Of a stretch of 63,142 bases of DNA, positions 8,348 through 16,795 are shown piece by piece. The notes beneath the pieces are model-generated. The model did no database searches. It had not been told where the DNA came from and saw nothing but the letters and a program-made list of their open reading frames with translations. Source of the DNA: Paenibacillus cookii (GTDB lineage: Bacteria > Bacillota > Bacilli > Paenibacillales > Paenibacillaceae). Made by a program: the position numbers and the translations under genes. The DNA lies in contig NZ_BORW01000033.1 of NCBI RefSeq assembly GCF_018333375.1, forward strand, positions 1-63,142, in the 5' to 3' direction. Position 1 is the stretch's first letter; every line of letters begins with the position of its first letter.

Positions 8348-9228
8348 GTCTGACACGACAAAGCAGTTTTCAAAACCGGTCCGGAGACGGCAAAGGGGCT
8401 CTGTATCTTGTCGCTACGCCGATCGGGAATTTGGAGGATATGACGTTTCGGGCCATACGGACGTTAAAGGAATGCGACATCATCGCGGCAGAGGATACGC
8501 GCCAGACGCGAAAACTGCTGACGCATTTCGAGATTAGCCCGCAAATGCTGTTCAGCTACCATGAGCATAACAAGGGGGCAAGCGGACCGGAATTAATACG
8601 CTATATAATAGAAGGAAAAAATTTGGCGCTTGTCAGCGACGCCGGTCTGCCGGCGATTTCCGACCCCGGGGCTGATCTCGTCAAGCTGGCGGTCGAGGAA
8701 GGGATCAGCGTCATACCGATTCCGGGAGCCAATGCGGCGCTGTCGTCTTTGATCGCATCCGGCCTTCCGACCGACCGTTTTACCTTTATCGGGTTCCTTC
8801 CCCGGGAACGCAAAGATGTGGAGGAGACGCTTCAATCTTTTCAGTCGGCCCAGGGGACGCTGCTGTTTTACGAATCGCCGCACCGGGTCATCAAAACGTT
8901 GACCGCGATCCAAAGCGTGCTTGGAAACCGAAAAGTCGTATTGGCGCGGGAACTGACGAAACGTTACGAGGAATTTGTGCGCGGGGACGTCCAGGAATGT
9001 CTCGACTATCTTCAGGAGCATCCGCCGCAGGGCGAATATTGCGTGGTCGTGGAAGGCACGAGCCCGGAAGAGGAGCAGGAGCGGCTGGCCGCATGGTGGC
9101 AGAACCTGACGATCGAGGAGCATGTGGCGCACTACGAGGCACAAGGAATTCCGCGCAAAGAGGCCATGAAAAAAACCGCGGTCGACCGCGGCGTCTCCAA
9201 GCGCGATATTTATAACGCATTGATTTGA
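8344..9228 (+). CDS. rsmI: 16S rRNA 2'-O-ribose C1402 methyltransferase RsmI
   Basis: This 294-residue enzyme methylates the ribose of C1402 in the decoding centre of 16S rRNA. Tetrapyrrole-methylase-fold signatures are visible: LYLVATPIGNLEDMT, AAEDTRQTRKLL, LVSDAGLPAISDPG, and the C-terminal YFESPHR-like LLFYESPHRV. The ATG at 8344 overlaps the yabB stop, which decides the start over an in-frame ATG 16 codons upstream. Confidence 0.96.
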   Translation: MSLTRQSSFQNRSGDGKGALYLVATPIGNLEDMTFRAIRTLKECDIIAAEDTRQTRKLLTHFEISPQMLFSYHEHNKGASGPELIRYIIEGKNLALVSDAGLPAISDPGADLVKLAVEEGISVIPIPGANAALSSLIASGLPTDRFTFIGFLPRERKDVEETLQSFQSAQGTLLFYESPHRVIKTLTAIQSVLGNRKVVLARELTKRYEEFVRGDVQECLDYLQEHPPQGEYCVVVEGTSPEEEQERLAAWWQNLTIEEHVAHYEAQGIPRKEAMKKTAVDRGVSKRDIYNALI

Positions 9229-9332
9229 GCCTGCTGCAGATGCCCAATGCCTTGGCTGCCGAAACCAAGCCCGCTTGCGGGAAGCGTGCCTTAAGGCCCA
9301 TAACCTGCGGCGGGCAACGCAGCCGGCGGGAC

Positions 9333-9373
9333 AAAAAAATGTCTCCAAAGGCCGGGTTCTTAGCCTAGGAGAC
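9333..9373 (-). terminator. Terminator of abrB (minus strand)
   Basis: Read on the minus strand, GTCTCC and GGAGAC (9341-9373) enclose an inner GGC/GCC pair and are followed by ATTTTTTT. It lies downstream of abrB. On the plus strand it has no T-tract. Confidence 0.7.
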
Positions 9374-9437
9374 ACCAAGGAGATATGAAAAAGGTTAGAA
9401 TTAACAAATAGAATAATACTATTATATACTAAAAAAC

Positions 9438-9692
9438 TTAATTTGTCACAGGTGTTGGGATTTCCGAGATGCAATCGTGGCAAACAATTTTTCCTTTGAA
9501 GTAAGTCACGTTCTCGGCATTGCCGCAAAAGATGCAAGCAGGCTCATATTTCTTGAGCATAATGCGTTCTCCGTCCACGTAAATTTCCAATGCGTCTTTT
9601 TCCCCGATGCCCAGTGTGCGGCGCAATTCAATCGGAATAACGACCCGGCCCAGTTCATCTACTTTTCTTACAATACCAGTTGATTTCATCAT
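9438..9692 (-). CDS. abrB: Transition-state regulator AbrB
   Basis: An 84-residue DNA-binding protein with the canonical AbrB swapped-hairpin domain at residues 3-49 (STGIVRKVDELGRVVIPIEL). AbrB represses many post-exponential genes and is itself repressed by Spo0A. Unlike the B. subtilis protein as I recall it, the C-terminal part carries four cysteines, C53/C56 and C71/C74, in a zinc-ribbon-like CxxC-x14-CxxC arrangement. The start at 9692 has GAGAGGAG upstream; the adjacent ATG at 9689 is equally possible. Orientation opposite to its neighbours is conserved with B. subtilis. Confidence 0.96.
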   Translation of the reverse strand: MMKSTGIVRKVDELGRVVIPIELRRTLGIGEKDALEIYVDGERIMLKKYEPACIFCGNAENVTYFKGKIVCHDCISEIPTPVTN

Positions 9693-9735
9693 AACTGATC
9701 ATTGCTCCTCTCGCCATAGTTTTATAGTGCCATAA

Positions 9736-9742
9736 TTCGACA
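9736..9742 (-). promoter_or_regulatory. Spo0A-box-like site upstream of abrB
   Basis: TTCGACA on the plus strand (TGTCGAA on the minus strand) matches the Spo0A box core TGNCGAA. It lies 44 bases upstream of the abrB start, where B. subtilis Spo0A represses abrB. Assignment is by consensus and position only. Confidence 0.6.
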
Positions 9743-9892
9743 ACGTTCTCTCTTTTATGATATCAATAATACCAACGATTCCCAAAACAGTCAACCTGCA
9801 AATTCGTCGCCAAAATGAAAACAGATTGCATGGCACCTGGGATATCACTCATACCAGGATTCTTTTCCCATTATATATCCTTGGTAGGATAA

Positions 9893-9952
9893 TGTCGATT
9901 TGGAAATCAATTTTTCTCCCTAAAACGACACTATTCGACACACATTGTCGAA
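9893..9952. promoter_or_regulatory. Cluster of Spo0A-box-like sites between abrB and the HD gene
   Basis: TTCGACA (9934-9940) and TGTCGAA (9946-9952) form a perfect 7-bp inverted repeat with a 5-base spacer, both arms matching the Spo0A box core. TGTCGAT at 9893-9899 is a one-mismatch copy. The pair lies about 50 bases before the start of the divergent HD-domain gene. The rest of the roughly 310-base gap is AT-rich with no open frame of note. Confidence 0.55.
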
Positions 9953-10003
9953 AAAAGTTCAAAAATAGTTTAATTTTAAGCTTTTAAAAAGGAGATGAGT
10001 CGC

Positions 10004-11284
10004 ATGCATACCTTAAATGAAGAAAAAGTGTTCAAGGACCCCGTACATAATTACATTCATGTCCAACACTCCACCATCTGGCGGCTGATTAACACGGCGG
10101 AGTTCCAGAGGCTGCGGCGGATCCGCCAACTAGGCACCTCGTATTTGACGTTCCACGGGGCGGAGCACAGCCGGTTCTCCCACTCGCTTGGCGTGTATGA
10201 AATTACACGCCGCATCATATCCCAATTCGAGCGAAGCGGCTACGCGGATTGGCCGAACAGCGAGAAACTGTTAACCCTCTGCGCCGCCTTGCTGCATGAC
10301 CTGGGACACGGCCCCTTTTCCCACTCGATCGAAGAGGCGTTCCGGATGGACCATGAGGATTGGACCCGCCGCATTATTCTCGGGGATACCGAAGTAAACG
10401 CGATTTTGACCGAGGTGGCCGAAGACTTTCCCGCCAAGGTCGCATCGGTAATCGCCAAGGATTACGAGCATCCGATCGTGGTCAATCTGGTGTCGAGTCC
10501 GCTGGACGCCGACCGGATGGACTATTTGCTGCGGGATGCTTATTACACGGGCGTCAATTACGGAACGATCGACATCGACCGGATCCTGCGCATGCTTCGT
10601 CCGTACCAGGGAAGAATCGTCGTGAAGGAATCGGGGATGCATGCGGTGGAAGATTACCTGATGTCCCGGTACCAGATGTATTGGCAGGTTTATTTCCATC
10701 CGGTGACGCGCAGTTCGGAAATCATTTTGCGGCAGATCTTCCGGCGCGCGAAGGAGCTATACCGGGATAACTACGTTTTTGGCTTCATGATTGAGCCGCT
10801 TCCGGGGCTTTTCGAAGACCGGCTGACCGTGCAGGATTATTTGAAACTCGATGAAGCGCTGATCCAAACCGTGTTTTCGCAATGGACGAACGAAAAAGAC
10901 GCCGTGCTGAGCGAGCTTTGCAGCCGTTTTATGCATCGCAGGCTGTATAAATATGTGGAAGTGGAATCGGTGGATCTGGAAATGATCGAAGAGATCCGCC
11001 GCGATTTTGAGCGGGTCGGCCTGAATCCCGAATACGATCTCGAGATTGATTTTCCGACGGATCTTCCGTACGATGTATTTCGGCCGGGAGACGGATCCAG
11101 CCAAAAGCAGATTCTGCTGCTTGACCGGGACGAACGCCTGCGGGAAATATCGGAGGTGTCGGATATTGTCCGCTCCATCAGCGGCATACACCGCGGGAAA
11201 TATCACTTATATTATCCGGGGGCGAAAATGAAAGACGTTATTTCTTCCCTATCCGACCCGGTTTCCCGCATTTTCAAGCGATAA
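10004..11284 (+). CDS. HD-domain phosphohydrolase (YwfO-like)
   Basis: A 426-residue HD-superfamily protein. The metal-binding residues appear in HSRFSHSLGVYE and CAALLHDLGHGPFSHS, with the later aspartate in SSPLDADRMDYLLRD. The family resembles deoxynucleoside triphosphate triphosphohydrolases, and B. subtilis YwfO is the nearest protein I recall; the substrate is uncertain. AAAAAGGAG precedes the ATG at 10004 by nine bases; the ATG at 9995 abuts the ribosome binding site. It occupies the place where metS sits in B. subtilis and may answer to Spo0A/AbrB through the shared upstream region. Confidence 0.85.
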   Translation: MHTLNEEKVFKDPVHNYIHVQHSTIWRLINTAEFQRLRRIRQLGTSYLTFHGAEHSRFSHSLGVYEITRRIISQFERSGYADWPNSEKLLTLCAALLHDLGHGPFSHSIEEAFRMDHEDWTRRIILGDTEVNAILTEVAEDFPAKVASVIAKDYEHPIVVNLVSSPLDADRMDYLLRDAYYTGVNYGTIDIDRILRMLRPYQGRIVVKESGMHAVEDYLMSRYQMYWQVYFHPVTRSSEIILRQIFRRAKELYRDNYVFGFMIEPLPGLFEDRLTVQDYLKLDEALIQTVFSQWTNEKDAVLSELCSRFMHRRLYKYVEVESVDLEMIEEIRRDFERVGLNPEYDLEIDFPTDLPYDVFRPGDGSSQKQILLLDRDERLREISEVSDIVRSISGIHRGKYHLYYPGAKMKDVISSLSDPVSRIFKR

Positions 11285-11351
11285 CGACAGCATGATTCAC
11301 GGATTTGCCCCATATTAATCTATGCTTTATGACACGAAGGGAGTTCCAGAC

Positions 11352-12122
11352 ATGAATTTATTCGACACGCATACGCATTTGGACGCGCCGCAGTTCGACG
11401 AGGACCGCGAAGAGACCATTCGCCGCGCCGTGGAAAACGGCGTCAGCCGGATGATCAACGTCGGTTTTAACCGCGAAACGATTCCGTCCACGATGAAGCT
11501 TGCGGAAACGCATGATTTTATATACGCCGCCGTCGGCTGGCATCCTCAGGATGCGATCACGATGAAGGAAGGGGATCTCGAATGGATTGCATCTTTATGC
11601 AGCCATGAAAAAGTCGTGGCCATCGGCGAAATCGGGCTCGATTATTATTGGGATACCTCCCCGAAAGACGTGCAGCACCGGGTTTTGCGCCAGCAAATCG
11701 GGTTGGCCCGGGAGCTCGGCATGCCGATCGTGATCCATAACCGGGATGCGCACGAGGATATCGTGAAAATCCTGCGGGAGGAAAAGGCCAGCGAGGTCGG
11801 AGGCGTCATGCACTCCTACTCCGGCAGCTGGGAAACGGCCAAGTTATGCCTGAACATGGGGTTCCATCTATCCTTCGGAGGACCGATCACGTTCAAAAAC
11901 GCCAGACAGCCCAAGGAAGTGCTTGCGCAGGTTCCGATGGACCGGCTGCTGATCGAAACCGACTCTCCGTACCTGACGCCGCACCCATTCCGGGGGAAGC
12001 GAAATGAGTCTGCCAACGTTCGTTTGGTAGCCGAGGCAGCTGCCCAGATTAAGGGGGTCGAGGTGGAGGAAATTGCCCGAATCACCACCCAAAATGCACT
12101 GGAACGATTTGGAATTAAGTGA
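11352..12122 (+). CDS. yabD: TatD-family metal-dependent deoxyribonuclease (YabD)
   Basis: A 256-residue TIM-barrel hydrolase of the TatD family. Metal ligands are visible in FDTHTHLD near the N-terminus, GEIGLDYYW, VIHNRDAH, HSYSG and the C-terminal ETDSPYLTPHP. Members act as 3'-5' exonucleases or DNA-damage nucleases in the cytoplasm. The start at 11352 has AAGGGAG seven bases upstream and gives the usual family length; the frame is open ten codons further upstream. Confidence 0.94.
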   Translation: MNLFDTHTHLDAPQFDEDREETIRRAVENGVSRMINVGFNRETIPSTMKLAETHDFIYAAVGWHPQDAITMKEGDLEWIASLCSHEKVVAIGEIGLDYYWDTSPKDVQHRVLRQQIGLARELGMPIVIHNRDAHEDIVKILREEKASEVGGVMHSYSGSWETAKLCLNMGFHLSFGGPITFKNARQPKEVLAQVPMDRLLIETDSPYLTPHPFRGKRNESANVRLVAEAAAQIKGVEVEEIARITTQNALERFGIK

Positions 12123-12244
12123 AAACGGGAGAAAAACAGCTGAAAAAACGAGCATGAACGAAGCATTAAAGAATTTTAACCAAAAAAACCATGAATATTA
12201 CAAATTTTTAACCATATATTCAAATAAACGTTGTTGATTCCCGC

Positions 12245-12274
12245 TTTACAACATGCATCAAAACAGGATATCAT
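12245..12274 (+). promoter_or_regulatory. Putative sigma-A promoter for the riboswitch transcript
   Basis: TTTACA (12245-12250) and TATCAT (12269-12274) are separated by 18 bases, about 30 bases before the riboswitch. Both hexamers match the consensus only partly. Confidence 0.45.
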
Positions 12275-12295
12275 CTTTTCAGTGAACTTGGGCTG

Positions 12296-12560
12296 CTGTA
12301 AGCCGCTTCCTTTTTCGGCATCGCGGCAGCCTCCGTGAACCAATCTCGCTGAGTCTTTCGGTCTCGAAAGAGCGGGGGAACCAATACATAGAGCGCGGCG
12401 GTCCCTTTTATACCGACCCGGGCTCGGGATGTATTTGATTTCTTTTCAGGGTCTCAGGGGTGAATTCGGCGCGGTCCGCCATGAGCGGGCTGGCGTTGAT
12501 CGGGCGGCTCTCTTTCGCCCAAACCCGACAGCTAACCCCGTAAGCGACATAAAGAGAGGG
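12296..12560 (+). promoter_or_regulatory. Cyclic-di-AMP riboswitch (ydaO/yuaA class)
   Basis: The leader carries the conserved blocks of the ydaO-yuaA RNA in the right order: TGAACCAATCTCGCTGAGTC, then GAGCGGGGGAACCAATA, GGGGTGAATTCGG, CTCTTTCGCCCAAACCCGA and CAGCTAACCCCGTAAGCG. CGCTT at 12304-12308 can pair with AAGCG at 12542-12546 to close the fold. This class binds c-di-AMP and often controls cell-wall hydrolases, which fits the downstream G5/3D protein. An intrinsic terminator at 12599-12648 gives the expected off-switch. Exact boundaries are approximate. Confidence 0.93.
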
Positions 12561-12598
12561 TTTCGTGCATTTACTTTTCCGTCATTCTGACATCCAGG

Positions 12599-12648
12599 GA
12601 AGCCACGAAGGAGACCTCATAAGCTCTTAGCTGGCTTCTTTTGTTTTT
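12599..12648 (+). terminator. Riboswitch expression-platform terminator
   Basis: GAAGCCA (12599-12605) pairs with TGGCTTC (12632-12638), followed by TTTTGTTTTT. It lies between the c-di-AMP aptamer and the G5/3D gene, so ligand binding would be expected to favour termination. Confidence 0.85.
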
Positions 12649-12700
12649 GAATAATGGAGAAGGCGTCGTCATACTGTTGTAAAACGGGAGGCGACAAATC

Positions 12701-12715
12701 ATGAAAAAAAGATAG
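12701..12715 (+). other. Very short open frame in the yabE leader
   Basis: An ATG at 12701 with a good upstream GGGAGG encodes only MKKR before TAG. A hairpin (CAAGAACGCAT paired with ATGTGTTCTTG, 12727-12755) follows. It may be a leader peptide or chance; there is no direct evidence of translation. Confidence 0.3.
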
Positions 12716-12831
12716 GTTCATGGTGCAAGAACGCATGCTCCTTATGTGTTCTTGTAAAAAATCGAGTATAGCCCGCGTCAAATCATTCATGCGTAACTCT
12801 AATGGCGAGGCTATGAAGGAGGATCGAGAAG

Positions 12832-14010
12832 GTGGGCATTTTCCATCAAGAAGAGACCCATGATTCAAAAATCTCCAGCATGTCTTACGCATTGCGATGG
12901 AAGCATGAGAATTTGCGCCAAATCTCTACTGCAGCTATCGTTACGATCGCGGTCACCATCATGATTTTGCTGCTGGTCAACTCATCCACGCGCAAACAGG
13001 TGTACCTGGTGGTAGACGGTCAGGTCAAAAAGATTCAGACTCACAAATCCGTTTTACAAGAAATGCTGGATGAGCAGGCAATCAGCCTCAAACCGGAAGA
13101 TCAAGTCTCCATGCCGCTGAGCGGATCGCTCCAGAATGGTGACAAAGTGGTGATCGACCGCGCCGCTCCCGTTCAATTGACGGTGGACGGGGCAACGAAA
13201 AAGTTGTATACCACCAAAGACACGGTTGGCGACGTATTGAAGGAGTTCGGCGTATCGCTCAAAGAACACGATAAAGTCACTCCGGCTCTGACCGAGCGGG
13301 TGACGGGCCAAACGGATATCCGTATCGTGCGCGTCAACAAGCAAGTCGTGGACCGCCATGAAAGTTTGCCTTTCCGCGTCATCAAGACGGCAGATCCCAG
13401 CCTGACGGTCGGCGATAACCGCGTCATTCAGCAGGGAAAGCCCGGCGTGATGGTGCAGCACATCGAAAAGGTATATCATGACGGCCAAATGGTATCCATG
13501 CGCATGGTGGGCAAGGAAGTGCAGGCGAAAACGCTGGATAAAATCATCGCCGTGGGCACGAAGAAAAAACCGGCTCCGCCTGTCGTCGTTCAAACAGCGG
13601 CCGTTAAATCTTCTTCCACCGCCAAAACTTCATCAGCCGCCAAAACGAAAAAAACCGTAAGCAGCAATAACCGCGTAAGCAAAGCCGGTGTTGATTTCTC
13701 ATATAAAAAAATGATTCATGTCTCGATGACGGCTTATTCTGCCGGCGAACCCGGAATCGGTACCCGTACCGCTACGGGAACGCGGGTCACGGAAGGCCGC
13801 ACCATCGCCGTGGATCCGAACGTGATTCCGCTCGGCTGGTGGGTGTACATCGAAGGCATCGGCTTCCGCCGTGCCGAAGATACGGGCGGCGCCATTAAGG
13901 GCAACAAGATCGACCTCTACTATGACTCCGTGAAGCGCGCCAACAACTTCGGCCGCAAATCCGGGATGAAAGTATACGTCATCGGCCCCGTGAAGCCGCA
14001 ATTGAATTAA
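12832..14010 (+). CDS. yabE: Cell-wall protein with DUF348, G5 and 3D domains (YabE/Rpf-like)
   Basis: A 392-residue envelope protein. A cytoplasmic N-terminus is followed by one membrane segment (ISTAAIVTIAVTIMILLLV, about residues 37-55). Two DUF348 repeats begin at QVYLVVDGQVKKIQTHKSVL and VQLTVDGATKKLYTTKDTV. A G5 domain spans roughly residues 160-240, then comes a Ser/Ala/Lys-rich linker. The C-terminal 3D domain has the key aspartates in TIAVDPNVIPLG, AEDTGG and KIDLYY. Members are muralytic or resuscitation-promoting-factor-like and act on peptidoglycan. GTG at 12832 is set by AAGGAGG nine bases before. Expression is very probably under the upstream c-di-AMP riboswitch. A strong terminator follows. 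Confidence 0.92.
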   Translation: MGIFHQEETHDSKISSMSYALRWKHENLRQISTAAIVTIAVTIMILLLVNSSTRKQVYLVVDGQVKKIQTHKSVLQEMLDEQAISLKPEDQVSMPLSGSLQNGDKVVIDRAAPVQLTVDGATKKLYTTKDTVGDVLKEFGVSLKEHDKVTPALTERVTGQTDIRIVRVNKQVVDRHESLPFRVIKTADPSLTVGDNRVIQQGKPGVMVQHIEKVYHDGQMVSMRMVGKEVQAKTLDKIIAVGTKKKPAPPVVVQTAAVKSSSTAKTSSAAKTKKTVSSNNRVSKAGVDFSYKKMIHVSMTAYSAGEPGIGTRTATGTRVTEGRTIAVDPNVIPLGWWVYIEGIGFRRAEDTGGAIKGNKIDLYYDSVKRANNFGRKSGMKVYVIGPVKPQLN

Positions 14011-14068
14011 TTTCGTTTTACAATGTCATTCTAATGTTATAGTATTATGATCATGAAAATGTCATGCT

Positions 14069-14096
14069 AAAGAAGAGGAGCATTCCTCTTCTTTTT
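14069..14096 (+). terminator. Rho-independent terminator after yabE
   Basis: AAAGAAGAGGA and TCCTCTTCTTT form a perfect 11-bp stem with loop GCAT, followed by a T-rich tail. Confidence 0.92.
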
Positions 14097-14163
14097 GTTG
14101 TTTGGATGTCCGAAAACTTACGACGCATGAACGGACGAGCTTTAGGAAAGGGAGAAGCAGGTC

Positions 14164-14712
14164 ATGATCAAGGAAGTCATAGTCGTGGAAGGACGGGACG
14201 ATACCGTGGCCGTGAAGCGGGCGGTGGAAGCCGACACGATCGAAACCGGCGGTTCGGCGATCAACGGCCGCGTACTGAAGCGGATTGCCTTGGCCCAGGA
14301 ACGCCGGGGAGTCATTGTGTTGACGGACCCGGACCATGCCGGGGAGCGGATTCGAAAAATTATCGCGAGCAAGGTTCCCGGCTGCAAGCATGCCTTTATT
14401 CCGGAGTCGGAAGCGACGCGGAAAGGGGACATCGGCGTGGAGAACGCTTCGCCGGAAGCGATCCGCAAGGCCCTCTCCCGCGTGCATACGACCTACGAAG
14501 GCGCGGAAAGCCTGATCGATATGGAGGATCTGATGGCCGCAGGGCTTCTGGTGCACCCGGACGCGGCCCGCAGACGCATGGTGATGGGAAACCTGCTGGG
14601 CATAGGGTATTGCAACGGCAAGCAGTTCCATAAGCGTCTGGCCGTTTTTCAGATTACGCGCGAGGAGTTCGCGGAGGCGTTAGCCCAATTGGAACAGGAA
14701 GGGGAAGGTTGA
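14164..14712 (+). CDS. rnmV: Ribonuclease M5
   Basis: A 182-residue Toprim-domain nuclease that matures the 5' and 3' ends of 5S rRNA. The Toprim glutamate lies in VVEGRDDTVAV and the acidic pair in LTDPDHAGERI. AAAGGGAG precedes the ATG. The next gene, rsmA, starts three bases after the stop, so the two rRNA-maturation genes form one unit, as in B. subtilis. Confidence 0.96.
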   Translation: MIKEVIVVEGRDDTVAVKRAVEADTIETGGSAINGRVLKRIALAQERRGVIVLTDPDHAGERIRKIIASKVPGCKHAFIPESEATRKGDIGVENASPEAIRKALSRVHTTYEGAESLIDMEDLMAAGLLVHPDAARRRMVMGNLLGIGYCNGKQFHKRLAVFQITREEFAEALAQLEQEGEG

Positions 14713-14715
14713 GAT

Positions 14716-15603
14716 ATGCAGCGAATGGACGATATCGCCTCGCCAAGACGGACGAAGGAAATCATCCAGCGTCACGGTTTTTCGTTTAAAAAAAGCCTGG
14801 GGCAAAATTTTCTGATCGATCAAAATATTTTAGGCAAAATCGTGGAGGCGGCGGGACTGGATGCCTCCAAGGGAGCTTTGGAGATCGGGCCGGGGATCGG
14901 AGCCCTTACCGAAAAGCTGGCCCGGGAAGCGGGCGCCGTCACGGCCGTCGAAATCGACCAGCGGCTTATTCCGATTCTCCAGGAGGTATTGGAACCGTAT
15001 CCGCATGTGCGCATTCATCATGGCGACGTGCTGAAGACGGATCTTGGCGCCCTCTTTAGGGAGGATTTCGCGAATGTCTCCAAAGTCAGCGTCGTTGCCA
15101 ATTTGCCTTATTACGTGACGACCCCGATTTTGATGAAACTGCTTGAAGAGCGGCTGCCGCTGGAGAACATCGTGGTCATGATCCAAAAAGAGGTGGCCGA
15201 ACGCATGGCTGCTTCGCCCGGCACGAAGGACTACGGCAGTCTGAGCATCGCCGTGCAGTATTACAGCGAGCCTGAACTGGTCTGCATCGTACCGAAAACG
15301 GTATTCATTCCGCAGCCGAACGTCGAGTCGGCCGTCATTCGCCTCAAGGTGCGCGAGCAGCCTCCGGTCGAGGTGGACGACGAAAATTTCTTTTTTCAGG
15401 TGGTACACGCTTCGTTTGCCCAACGCCGAAAAACGATCGCCAACAATCTCAAGACGAGATTTTTTCCCAAAGAGGGCCGGGAGCGGCTCGAGGAGCTGCT
15501 TCACGCTGCAGGGATCGAACCTTCCCGCCGCGGCGAAACCCTCAGCTTGCAGGAGTATGCGACGCTTTGCAACGTCTTGCTCCGGGCCGGCGTACGGGGA
15601 TGA
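14716..15603 (+). CDS. rsmA: 16S rRNA dimethyladenosine transferase RsmA (KsgA)
   Basis: A 295-residue methyltransferase that dimethylates A1518 and A1519 of 16S rRNA during 30S assembly. The family signature KSLGQNFLIDQNIL, SAM motif LEIGPGIGALTEKL and catalytic NLPYYVTTPI are present, with a C-terminal helical domain. It is coupled to rnmV (three-base gap). Length is typical. Confidence 0.97.
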   Translation: MQRMDDIASPRRTKEIIQRHGFSFKKSLGQNFLIDQNILGKIVEAAGLDASKGALEIGPGIGALTEKLAREAGAVTAVEIDQRLIPILQEVLEPYPHVRIHHGDVLKTDLGALFREDFANVSKVSVVANLPYYVTTPILMKLLEERLPLENIVVMIQKEVAERMAASPGTKDYGSLSIAVQYYSEPELVCIVPKTVFIPQPNVESAVIRLKVREQPPVEVDDENFFFQVVHASFAQRRKTIANNLKTRFFPKEGRERLEELLHAAGIEPSRRGETLSLQEYATLCNVLLRAGVRG

Positions 15604-15726
15604 AGACGTTTCGTTGACCGCATCAAGGTTGGCGCGCGCAGGGCGCCTTGTCCCATGCTTATTTTGGCAAAAGGGAAGAACCATTGGGGAGATTCGCCCA
15701 TACCATGGGGTAGGGGTGATGTTGTG

Positions 15727-16623
15727 ATGAATGTAGGAGACCTGGTCGTCCGCAAATCTTATGGCGGTGATGTCGCTTTCCGCGTGGAAGATCTGCGGAG
15801 CAATTTGGCTGTGATCAAGGGGACCGAGTTTCGGCTGTTGGCTGATTCGCCCCTCGATGACCTCGTTCGGGTGCCATATGCGCCGTTCAATGAAAAAACG
15901 CAGAAGGCCCATATCCGTGCCAACGAGTCGCTAAGCAGGCTGCAGCGCCACCGGGAGGAGCTGACCGAACGCACGCAAGCGAATCTCGGCGGGGAATGGC
16001 CGATGGCGGAACAGCCTTCTTATTTTGAAGTTCCGGGTAAAGTCCTCCATCTCGATGGAGATATCAATTACTTAAAAAAGAGCCTGAATCTTTACCAGCA
16101 GCTTCGCGTGCCCGTCGAGGGACATTACGTTAACGAGGCGGGCATGGCGGATGCGCTCTATCGCCTGCTGCCGCGGGTGCGGCCGGATATCGTGGTCATT
16201 ACGGGGCATGACGGAGTGTTGAAGCACCGGCCGAACAATGATCTCTATAACCTGAACAGCTACAAAAATTCCCAAAATTTCGTTTCGGCCATTCAGGTTG
16301 CCCGTCAATACGAACGGCATTACGATACGCTGACGATCATTGCCGGTGCCTGCCAGTCGCATTTTGAGGCGCTGCTGCAAGCGGGAGCGAATTTCGCCAG
16401 CTCGCCGGGGCGCATACTCATCCATGCGCTGGATCCCGTTTACGTGGCCGCCAAGGCCTCCTTTACGTCGGTGAGGGAAACCATCAACATGATGGATGTG
16501 CTTCATAATACGATCAGCGGGGCGCAGGGCGTGGGGGGCATCGAAACGCGCGGAAGCTACCGCATCGGACTGCCGCGCCTGAATGACCTTTCCCAGCTGA
16601 AGGTCACGCCTTCGGTGATGTAA
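15727..16623 (+). CDS. yabG: Sporulation-specific protease YabG
   Basis: This 298-residue protein matches the YabG cysteine-protease family, made in the mother cell to process spore-coat proteins such as SpoIVA and SafA in B. subtilis. Recognisable segments are NVGDLVVRKSYGGDV, the IVVITGHDGV region and CQSHFEALLQAGANFASSP. I placed the start at 15727 (MNVGDLVVRKSY) because AGGGGTGA is about eight bases upstream and homologues start there; the frame is open 24 codons further up. A strong terminator follows. Confidence 0.93.
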   Translation: MNVGDLVVRKSYGGDVAFRVEDLRSNLAVIKGTEFRLLADSPLDDLVRVPYAPFNEKTQKAHIRANESLSRLQRHREELTERTQANLGGEWPMAEQPSYFEVPGKVLHLDGDINYLKKSLNLYQQLRVPVEGHYVNEAGMADALYRLLPRVRPDIVVITGHDGVLKHRPNNDLYNLNSYKNSQNFVSAIQVARQYERHYDTLTIIAGACQSHFEALLQAGANFASSPGRILIHALDPVYVAAKASFTSVRETINMMDVLHNTISGAQGVGGIETRGSYRIGLPRLNDLSQLKVTPSVM

Positions 16624-16664
16624 ACCCGTTTTTCTAAACAAGAGCATCATGGGATGAGCAGCCG

Positions 16665-16702
16665 AAAAACCTTAATCGCGATACATGGATTAAGGTTTTT
16701 TT
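16665..16702 (+). terminator. Rho-independent terminator after yabG
   Basis: AAAAACCTTAATC pairs with GATTAAGGTTTTT around a 10-base loop and runs into a T-tract. Confidence 0.92.
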
Positions 16703-16754
16703 GTCGTTAACGGCGTGTATGCGGAAATCCTGCAAAATCCCGCAAAAAAACCGA

Positions 16755-16784
16755 TTGACAAATTAAATTTGATGCTGATATAAT
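16755..16784 (+). promoter_or_regulatory. Upstream sigma-A promoter of veg
   Basis: Perfect TTGACA (16755-16760) and TATAAT (16779-16784), spacer 18. Confidence 0.85.
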
Positions 16785-16795
16785 TTAAATTTTAT

